NCBI GenBank assembly: GCA_013044415.1
Contig: JABEUO010000073.1
Coordinates: 1 to 11,432 of the forward strand
DNA: 11,432 nt
Source: Acidimicrobiaceae bacterium
GTDB lineage: Bacteria; Actinomycetota; Acidimicrobiia; Acidimicrobiales; Acidimicrobiaceae
Direction of reading: 5' to 3'
The notes below the pieces were generated by a model. That model was not told the DNA's origin. It worked only from the letters and a program-made list of their open reading frames with translations, and did no database searches. A program made the translations under genes and the position numbers. Shown here in pieces: positions 6,687 through 11,432 of this stretch (position 1 is its first letter; every line of letters starts with the position of its first letter).

Positions 6687-7596
6687 CGTCGGCTCGTGCT
6701 GGCATCGGGTACTCGTCGGCGTTTAGCACCCACCCATCCACTTCGGAGAAGTCGAACCTGGGAGGGGCAAAGATATCGACCAGCTGATTAATACCCTGAG
6801 AGACCTGCTGTGAAGTATGTATCGACTTTGGCGGGATCACCGCCAGGGAGGGACCCGCACAGATAGCGTGCTCGTCCTGCCTCCAAAATCGCAGATCGGT
6901 TCCCCAGGGCCAACGGACATGGTGGATGAAGGATCCAGCGAGCACCAGCGAGCCCTGCTCGAAGTCCTCATGGACGTGTGGGGACATCTTGGTGACGTCC
7001 CTCGGTCCTGGCCGTGGTTCTGAAAAGTTGATCATCAGGTTACTGCTCCGCCAGATCCGTCCGAAACGGCCGGGCTGGGGCTCGACATCGAGGGAGTAGA
7101 TCCTTACTCGAAACCCGTCGGTCGGTTCGGGCCAGGCTTGGAATGGGGCGACATTCGGCTTAGGCGATCGGTATGAATCTGCATTGACGCTCTGTTCTGC
7201 GAGGTCAGTCGCCAGCGCCGAAAAGATCCGCACTATCCGCCCTGGAGTTTCCAGTTTCACCTCACTCGGTCCGGGTGGGACGATAACCAGGCTCCTCGGC
7301 GGTAGGTGGTAGGTGTTGGTCCCGGAGGTCACTTTGGCGGCCACGCCGTCGTCGGGGAGGAGTATCACGTACTCGTCGGGTTGATCATCACGGCGGAGTA
7401 CTGCGCCGTCATCGAGGATCGAGTAGGCGACCACAAAGCTCTGACCCCTAGTCAACCAGGTCTTTTCGTTACCGGTGTGAATTTCGGGTTCTGCTTCGTA
7501 GAAGTTGGCGAAGTCTAAGCCGCCCATCTCTCCATTTGTTGGGGTCCCGGCTAGGCCCTTTAGCCTTCCCCTTGGGTCTGTATCCACAAAAGCCAT
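6679..7596 (-). CDS. Two-domain cupin protein, one metal site apparently lost
   Basis: A 305-residue protein of no assigned function with two cupin-like beta-barrel halves. The C-terminal half has a complete metal site: PHVHEDFE with H207, H209 and E213, then IPPKSIHTS with H260, the standard cupin 3-His/1-Glu set. The N-terminal half (about 50-125) keeps the strand and turn pattern (DEYVILLPDDG, LPPRSLVIVPPG) but lacks the HxH pair, so it is probably structural or regulatory. No signal peptide or membrane segment is seen, so it is probably cytoplasmic. ATG 7596 has AGGAG at 7607-7611, 10 nt upstream. It is placed 65 bp after the propeller gene and overlaps the aldolase-like gene. Bicupins include isomerases, dioxygenases and decarboxylases, and the context suggests a step on the same organic acid. 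The cupin call is good; the reaction is unknown. Confidence 0.8.
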   Translation of the reverse strand: MAFVDTDPRGRLKGLAGTPTNGEMGGLDFANFYEAEPEIHTGNEKTWLTRGQSFVVAYSILDDGAVLRRDDQPDEYVILLPDDGVAAKVTSGTNTYHLPPRSLVIVPPGPSEVKLETPGRIVRIFSALATDLAEQSVNADSYRSPKPNVAPFQAWPEPTDGFRVRIYSLDVEPQPGRFGRIWRSSNLMINFSEPRPGPRDVTKMSPHVHEDFEQGSLVLAGSFIHHVRWPWGTDLRFWRQDEHAICAGPSLAVIPPKSIHTSQQVSQGINQLVDIFAPPRFDFSEVDGWVLNADEYPMPARADDD

Positions 7597-7661
7597 CTAA
7601 CAACCGCTCCTAATCTCTCTCTTCAGGTTCAAATTCCGTAAGTAGGTTTCTCTTTCGACCC

Positions 7662-8900
7662 TCACGAAAGGTCGAACTGTGCGATATACATCCCGGCGTT
7701 GAAATCGGTTAGGTAGGCGATTCCTTCCTGGTCGACGTATACGTCTGCGGTATGGAGGGAGAGGGGCCTACCCTTGCGCCGCTCGGTCATCTTTTCGGGA
7801 AGCGGAGGCACGAAGAATCCGATCTCTTCGGGACGGAAGGGGTTCCCGATGTCAAAGACCCTCAGCCCTGCATTCTGATAGGTCGCGAAGATGACTTTGG
7901 AGCTCCTAAAGGATCCCTCACGATTTTCGTGAAAATTATGGGGACCAAAGTGTCCTGGGAGACTGCAGTACTCCCGGTCAGAAGGGGTTGGGAAGGTGGA
8001 GATACTGACCGGGTTTGACTTCTCTCTGATGTCAAAGACCCAGGAGTACTTGACCTGATCGGCACAGTTATCCAACACCGCCTCGTCCGCTACTAGTAGC
8101 AGATCACGGTCCAGCAGTGGGAGGCAGGAGTGGGTCCCACCTCCAAATGGTGGGCACCAATTTCGGTGGACTAGCAGCTTTGGATTGGCGGGATCCTTGA
8201 CGTCGACTATCGTCAGTCCGCCGTCACGCCAACCGCCGTATGCTATCCCGTCTGCCACCACTGCGTGGTGCAATGCGACCCTGCCATGGAAGTTGTGGGT
8301 CTCTCCGCCGTCACGCCACATTCCCGGAATCCACCACCTACCGGCCTCAACGGGCTTGGTGGGGTCCAACATGTCGATAATCAGGAGTATGTGGTCGGTA
8401 TAGCCGTCGATCAGCGCCGAAGCGTAGGCGTACCTTCCGCCGTCATACCATATGCGATGGAGTCCGCACCCATCTACCGGGAAGTACCCGATCTGACGTG
8501 GATTCGCCGGATCAGATATGTCATAGACCCGCATGCCGGCTGCGAAATCCTCACCCCGTTTGCCGTACATCGAGGAGTGGACGCCATCAATCGACTTACC
8601 GTAATACTCGGTCTCTATCGGCTTGACCATATAGAAGTCGACCGAATCGATCACTAGCAGGAGGTCATCGTGAGTCTGGAGGTGAATGTGCCAGGAGTTC
8701 TTCGCACCCTCTAAAAAGTTAACCGCCTTCGGATTTCGAGGATCGGAAACGTCTATTACGCTAACTCCCTCATTTTTTCCGATATAGGCGTGTTTCTTGT
8801 TGACCATCACCTGGGTGCCTCCCGGCATACCCCCTTGATCGGAGTACCCGAGAAACTTCATGTTCCATGAGCGAACGTCCGAACGAGCGTCAGCGGCCAT
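7662..8900 (-). CDS. LVIVD-repeat beta-propeller protein rich in conserved-position histidines
   Basis: A 412-residue protein built from repeated blades with the LVIVD pattern (IVDVSDPxNPxxVG). Clear copies are at residues 45-62, 122-140, 170-189, 228-245, 286-303 and 345-363, with a last partial one near 403-412, consistent with a six- or seven-bladed propeller. There is no signal peptide (it starts MAADARSDVR), so it is probably cytoplasmic, whereas many LVIVD proteins are exported. Ordinary LVIVD blades have a small residue at the start of the inner strand. Here histidines recur at that place: H71/H73, H148, H211/H212, H257, H321/H324 and H383. Such rings of His hold metal in other propellers, for example carotenoid oxygenases, nitrous oxide reductase and SBP56-type methanethiol oxidases. 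A metal enzyme is therefore inferred. ATG 8900 has AAAGGA 7 nt upstream and overlaps the dehydrogenase gene by 11 bases. Confidence 0.85.
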   Translation of the reverse strand: MAADARSDVRSWNMKFLGYSDQGGMPGGTQVMVNKKHAYIGKNEGVSVIDVSDPRNPKAVNFLEGAKNSWHIHLQTHDDLLLVIDSVDFYMVKPIETEYYGKSIDGVHSSMYGKRGEDFAAGMRVYDISDPANPRQIGYFPVDGCGLHRIWYDGGRYAYASALIDGYTDHILLIIDMLDPTKPVEAGRWWIPGMWRDGGETHNFHGRVALHHAVVADGIAYGGWRDGGLTIVDVKDPANPKLLVHRNWCPPFGGGTHSCLPLLDRDLLLVADEAVLDNCADQVKYSWVFDIREKSNPVSISTFPTPSDREYCSLPGHFGPHNFHENREGSFRSSKVIFATYQNAGLRVFDIGNPFRPEEIGFFVPPLPEKMTERRKGRPLSLHTADVYVDQEGIAYLTDFNAGMYIAQFDLS

Positions 8901-9921
8901 ATCTCTTTCCTTTCAGGCTTTCCGGATTGACGAGGTTCTTTGGAACCCCTCCTTCAAACATCGTTAGTAAATTTTCAAAGGCGAGCATCGCCATCGCTGT
9001 CCTCAGGTCCCTATTCCAAGCGGCCACATGCGGCGTAGCAATGACGTTTTCCAGACTAAGGAGCTCATCGTCTGGCCTTGGGGGCTCAGGGTTGAATACG
9101 TCAAAGGCCGCACCTCCAAGGTGGCCACTCTTTAGTAGCTCCGCAAGGGCACCGCCATCGACGAGGTTGCCTCGAGCGGTATTTACCAATAGCGCGCCTT
9201 TTTTCATCATCGAAAGGCGATGCTCGCCTAGTAGGGGTGGTTGACCGGCGGCCACACCCGGTATATGGAGGGTAACGAGGTCGGACTCAGCGAGGAGTCG
9301 ATCTAAATCGACAACCTCGACACCCGCTGGCGGTTCGAAACTCTTGACGTCGAAGACCAGGATCCTCACACCCCAGGTGGCGAGTCTCTTGGTCACCGCC
9401 CTGCCGATATGGCCGAATCCCACCACCCCAATGGTTCGACCAAACAGGGTTCCAGACATATGCTCTGGATCCTTCCAACCTCCGGAGCGAAGCCAAGCCG
9501 TGTTGTAGAAATCGAGCCTCTTTAGCAGTCCGAGCATGAGCGCTATAGCGTGCTCTGCGACGACATCGACCTCGAGATCTACCGGGGTATTTGCGACCAT
9601 GATGCCAAGTTCGGAGGCGGCTTGCATATCGATGACCTCAGTACCGATCCCGAGCTTCAAAATGAATCGCAAATCGGCCAGTGACTCCATGACCGCTCGG
9701 GTTATAAAGGTTCCGCTGGCACCGAGGAGGGCGGCGTGGCCAGTGGCCATAGATATAAGGTCGGATTCGGGTATCTTTACCCTCGCCTTACCGGTGGAGG
9801 CCAACGGTGCGCCCATGGTGACTTTGACACCACGCTCGATCAAATAGTCGAGGGGGTAGTCCAGGGGATCATATACGTAGACCCCCCTTTCAAACAGGCT
9901 GTGATTATCGTCGTTTTCCAC
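8890..9921 (-). CDS. D-isomer-specific 2-hydroxyacid dehydrogenase
   Basis: Cytoplasmic NAD(P)-dependent oxidoreductase that interconverts a 2-oxo acid and a (D)-2-hydroxy acid; family members act on 3-phosphoglycerate, glyoxylate, hydroxypyruvate and lactate. The 343-residue product has a split catalytic domain (about 1-115 and 300-330) around a Rossmann domain. GFGHIG (168-173) is the dinucleotide motif, and D191 (LVFDVKS) at the end of the next strand favours NAD over NADP. The catalytic trio is visible: R250 in NTARGNLVD, E279 in FDVFNPEP, and H298 in TPHVAAW. GTG 9921 is the start, with AAGG at 9929-9932, 7 nt upstream, and no better ATG nearby. It is the first gene of the minus-strand run and overlaps the propeller gene by 11 bases. 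Among known subgroups it looks like a phosphoglycerate-dehydrogenase or hydroxypyruvate-reductase type without an ACT domain. The true substrate is not determinable. Confidence 0.93.
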   Translation of the reverse strand: MENDDNHSLFERGVYVYDPLDYPLDYLIERGVKVTMGAPLASTGKARVKIPESDLISMATGHAALLGASGTFITRAVMESLADLRFILKLGIGTEVIDMQAASELGIMVANTPVDLEVDVVAEHAIALMLGLLKRLDFYNTAWLRSGGWKDPEHMSGTLFGRTIGVVGFGHIGRAVTKRLATWGVRILVFDVKSFEPPAGVEVVDLDRLLAESDLVTLHIPGVAAGQPPLLGEHRLSMMKKGALLVNTARGNLVDGGALAELLKSGHLGGAAFDVFNPEPPRPDDELLSLENVIATPHVAAWNRDLRTAMAMLAFENLLTMFEGGVPKNLVNPESLKGKRYGR

Positions 9922-10047
9922 AAATCACCCTTCGCAACACATTCCCATCGAATGACTGCGGTCCGCACTCGCGTCGACCGACTCCAAACGACATTTCCGC
10001 TAACTACAATTCGCCTCGTTGATACTTTCTGGATACATCTTTGGGTT

Positions 10048-10076
10048 ACCTTACCTATTTGCAACCAACCAGTCAA
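10048..10076 (-). promoter_or_regulatory. Candidate promoter of the dehydrogenase operon
   Basis: On the minus strand TTGACT (10076-10071) and TAAGGT (10053-10048) are spaced 17 nt, a reasonable sigma-70-like pair for an actinobacterium. It lies about 127 bp before GTG 9921. An alternative pair is TTGGCT (10120-10115) with TTATAA (10096-10091) at 18 nt. Neither is proven. Confidence 0.35.
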
Positions 10077-10089
10077 GTATTGTATCCAC

Positions 10090-10104
10090 TTTATAATTGA
10101 TAAA
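10090..10104. promoter_or_regulatory. AT-rich inverted repeat, possible operator
   Basis: TTTAT-AATTG-ATAAA is a perfect 5-bp inverted repeat with a 5-bp centre, just upstream of the candidate promoter in an AT-rich stretch. Its size suits a GntR-type dimer, but no second copy is seen elsewhere, so the assignment is weak. Confidence 0.25.
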
Positions 10105-10148
10105 TCTGAAAAACAGCCAATATATTCTCTCTTTTTTCTCAGCGTCTC

Positions 10149-10410
10149 GGGACACAGTAGTCCAACTAAATCCCATTCACCGGGCAGGCACCGTCCTTAG
10201 CTGGGCTTTATAGGTTGGTACTACTAACTTGCTGGGATGGGACACGGTTTTTCAAAGCACGAAGAAAGGAGATTTCAGTTAAAAACTGTATTCGCCTAAC
10301 AGTTCACTCTGGATCCACTTCTAGCGATAAGTGGCAAATTAGCACCAGATTGAGGGGTAATCCCACTCAAGCTACTTCATAAGACCCAAAAGACCAGCGG
10401 TGACGCCTGG
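10149..10410 (+). other. Gene-free stretch dense in predicted stem-loops
   Basis: No open frame with family features is seen between the dehydrogenase start (9921) and the transposase remnant. Within 10149-10410 several inverted repeats follow one another. AGTAGT-CCAAC (10156-10166) pairs with 10214-10225 with one bulge. ATCCCA (10170-10175) pairs with TGGGAT (10233-10238), crossing the first. ACCG/TCC (10190-10196) pairs with 10240-10248, just before a T5 run. AACTGT pairs with ACAGTT near 10283-10303. CCACTT/AAGTGG lies at 10315-10334, and TTGAGGGG/CCC-A-CTCAA at 10350-10370. CCAGCG-GTGA-CGC-C-TGG (10394-10410) closes a GNRA-type loop. This could be a structured RNA, leader structures, or decayed ends of mobile elements. 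No known RNA family is recognised. Confidence 0.35.
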
Positions 10411-10563
10411 AGTAAGAAGTATTCGAGATCAAACAGGTTGATCATGACAACGCTTTTCCTTTTATCCGACGCTCACTTCGTATCGGCACTCGATTTAACC
10501 AGATCACCTCTGAAGTAGACGACCCGAGTCGGATGGTGTCAGACAATACAATGCAAGCTCTGA

Positions 10564-10887
10564 ATGCCGCTGTCGAAGATCCGCAAGCTATACCCCAAGG
10601 TGAAGATTCTGCTTCTATGGGACGGAGCAGGGTGGCACAGAGGGTGTATTGCATAGCCGGCACTGGCTGACCTTCAAATAGAGGCAGTGCACTTCCCTCC
10701 ACATTCTCCCGAGATCAATCCCCAAGAAGACGTTTGGAAAAATGGACGCTCTCAAGTAATACACAACCGCTTTATTTTCAAAATCGAACCGGTAACCAAA
10801 CCGGTAACCAAAGGACTAGGTGGTTGTCTCAATGCGACGACATTTCCCTACACTTTGCTGGACTTCACGGAGCAGGTCAGCGTGTGA
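10564..10887 (+). pseudogene. Decayed IS630-family transposase, C-terminal part
   Basis: One plus-strand frame gives KVKILLLWDGAGWHRG followed, after an in-frame TAG (10654-10656), by VHFPPHSPEINPQEDVW, then RSQVIHNR and the closing TTFPYTLLDF before TGA at 10887. These are the C-terminal landmarks of IS630/Tc1-like DDE transposases: the second catalytic Asp (WDGAGWH), the third catalytic Glu (NPQE), and the conserved C-terminal HN and TFPYxLLD blocks. Upstream in the same frame there are further stops (10522-10524 and 10561-10563), and no recognisable N-terminal helix-turn-helix or first Asp block can be aligned with confidence. The gene is dead and cannot make an active transposase. Terminal inverted repeats and the TA target duplication were not found, so the element's limits are unknown. 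Confidence 0.85.
10787..10810. repeat. Perfect tandem 12-bp repeat inside the transposase remnant
   Basis: AACCGGTAACCA occurs twice back to back (10787-10798 and 10799-10810), encoding PVTKPVTK in the degraded transposase frame. As the unit is a multiple of three, the frame is kept. It is probably a duplication that arose during decay. Confidence 0.85.
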
Positions 10888-10924
10888 CCTCTATAGAACC
10901 GGTACTAGATCCATCTACGCCAAC

Positions 10925-10956
10925 CACTCCGAACTACACCCACTCTGAACTACACG
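10925..10956. repeat. Tandem 16-bp direct repeat
   Basis: CACTCCGAACTACACC (10925-10940) is followed directly by CACTCTGAACTACACG (10941-10956), 14 of 16 identical. It lies in the gene-poor stretch after the transposase remnant. Confidence 0.8.
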
Positions 10957-11003
10957 TCAGAACTTGAAAAAGCTCTTTCCGATGGCCAGGTGGATATTCC
11001 CGC

Positions 11004-11084
11004 TCTTTCGCGATTAGTTCTTGAATCTTTAGCGACTACTCCTACCGGAATCTTGCGCGACTGGTTCCTGAGTCTTTCGCGATT
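11004..11084. repeat. Four spaced copies of a 12-bp motif, within a degenerate 34-bp repeat
   Basis: TCTTTCGCGATT (11004) recurs as TCTTTAGCGACT (11026), TCTTGCGCGACT (11051) and TCTTTCGCGATT (11073), with start-to-start distances of 22, 25 and 22 bases. At a larger scale 11004-11037 and 11051-11084 are a 34-bp direct repeat with 27 matches. The 22-base spacing is not a multiple of three, so the motif is not a protein-level repeat. The stretch 10888-11160 around it has no supported gene. One short frame (about 10909-11100) is open but lacks a start and any recognised similarity. Confidence 0.7.
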
Positions 11085-11159
11085 CCCTAGCGTTTCATGA
11101 ACTCCTTTCGTTGGTGAAGCCTCTTCCTCCGGCAGAACAGCAAGATTTTGATCTCGGCG

Positions 11160-11395
11160 CTGCCTGTGTAGATCAAGCTAACGGCATAGTTGCCCACCCG
11201 CCGTCACTCTGGCTATGTGCCCAGAACGAGGAACGTACTCTCAGAACCATCCCCGACAAGTCTGGGTTCATCGTATGACCCGTCCGAGCACCAAGTGCCT
11301 TCAGGGGCTCCAAATCAGAGAACTATTGCAAGCGGTAGTTCCATCCAACAAGAAGATGGGTATTGAAACCTCCCCACGGATAAATCCGGGGGATT
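11160..11395 (+). pseudogene. Probable decayed 3' end of an IS200/IS605-type tnpB
   Basis: Two overlapping frames give pieces that resemble the C-terminal zinc-finger part of TnpB. One reads VDQANGI, where TnpB usually has V-(N/D)-P-x-x-T-S. The next reads LPTRRHSGYV, where TnpB usually has CPxCGHxxxV, and then a poorly kept stretch. The sequence closes with a GAAACC-hairpin-GATTC ending like that seen at the right ends of many IS1341/IS605-type elements. Cysteines of the zinc finger are lost and at least one frameshift is needed, so it is non-functional. The match is read by eye and is moderate. No upstream RuvC-like part of the gene is recognisable in the window. Confidence 0.45.
11372..11392. 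mobile_element. Stem-loop resembling the right end of an IS200/IS605-type element
   Basis: CCCC-A-CGG (11372-11379) pairs with CCG-GGGG (11386-11392) with a single bulged A around an ATAAAT loop. It is preceded by TTGAAACCT and followed by ATTCC. This arrangement is typical of the subterminal palindrome downstream of tnpB. It supports the adjacent tnpB remnant. Confidence 0.5.
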
Positions 11396-11400
11396 CCTGG

Positions 11401-11415
11401 CTCAGGCAGCCTGAG
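11401..11415. repeat. Small perfect palindrome at the right edge
   Basis: CTCAGG-CAG-CCTGAG forms a 6-bp stem with a 3-nt loop, and CTGG (11397-11400) with CCAG (11419-11422) could extend it. It directly follows the element-like hairpin. Whether it is part of the element or of flanking DNA cannot be told here. Confidence 0.4.
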
Positions 11416-11432
11416 TGCCCAGCGGACACCCA

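Noticed and set aside
9736..10200. 154-residue plus-strand open frame crossing the dehydrogenase start
   Set aside because: The first part is antisense to the dehydrogenase N-terminus and the rest covers AT-rich upstream DNA. No motif is seen.
10141..10260. tRNA or other standard RNA gene
   Set aside because: Stem-loops are present, but no cloverleaf, T-loop GTTCRANYC or known RNA signature could be found.
10442..10702. 86-residue minus-strand open frame
   Set aside because: It is antisense to the transposase remnant, whose plus-strand frame shows clear DDE motifs.
10734..10967. 77-residue plus-strand open frame
   Set aside because: An alternative frame of the transposase remnant. The other frame carries the HN and TFPYxLLD blocks, this one nothing recognisable.
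11004..11084. CRISPR-like array
   Set aside because: The repeats are only 12 bp, diverged and just four, with intervals of 10 to 13 bases and no cas genes nearby.
10909..11100. Short open frame ending ...SLSRFPSVS
   Set aside because: It has no start codon with a ribosome site and no known similarity. The DNA repeats inside it are out of phase with the codons, arguing against a protein-level repeat.

Overview
The window looks like chromosomal DNA from an actinobacterium of moderate GC content, plausibly an Acidimicrobiia-type lineage. The lineage is inferred from the lipid-anchored substrate-binding protein with a Ser/Thr/Gly-rich linker, the GTG and TTG starts with strong GGAGG-type ribosome sites, and general codon flavour. 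No rRNA or marker gene is present to settle it.

Layout. The left edge (2-634, + strand) holds the 3' part of a GntR/FCD-type transcription regulator. It converges on a long run of nine genes, all on the minus strand. Read in the direction of transcription from right to left, these are: a D-2-hydroxyacid dehydrogenase (9921-8890), a histidine-rich LVIVD-repeat beta-propeller protein (8900-7662), a two-domain cupin protein (7596-6679), an RraA/HMG-aldolase-like protein (6686-6054), then a complete branched-chain-amino-acid-type (HAAT/Liv) ABC transporter. The transporter consists of lipoprotein substrate-binding protein livK (5839-4586), permeases livH (4522-3641) and livM (3524-2355), and ATPases livG (2358-1489) and livF (1492-704). 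Overlaps of 4 to 11 bases link several neighbours. The larger gaps are about 214 bp before livK, 63 bp between livK and livH (with a perfect 12-bp stem-loop), and about 116 bp between livH and livM.

The right end (about 9922-11432) has no intact gene. It holds the upstream region of the minus-strand operon, a stretch dense in predicted stem-loops (about 10149-10410), a decayed IS630-family transposase (10564-10887), several short direct repeats, and a probable decayed 3' end of an IS200/IS605-type tnpB with its end hairpin (about 11160-11395). This is a graveyard of old insertion sequences beside the metabolic locus.

How it may work together (inference). The transporter imports a small organic acid or amino-acid-like compound. 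The dehydrogenase interconverts a 2-hydroxy and a 2-oxo acid. The RraA-like protein acts as a divalent-metal aldolase or decarboxylase on a 2-oxo acid and yields pyruvate or a similar product. The cupin and the propeller carry out unassigned, probably metal-dependent steps. FCD-type GntR regulators commonly sense organic acids, so the convergent regulator is the natural candidate controller. The substrate cannot be read from the sequence. The most unusual element is the propeller protein, in which nearly every blade carries a histidine at a comparable position, suggesting a metal centre on the central axis.
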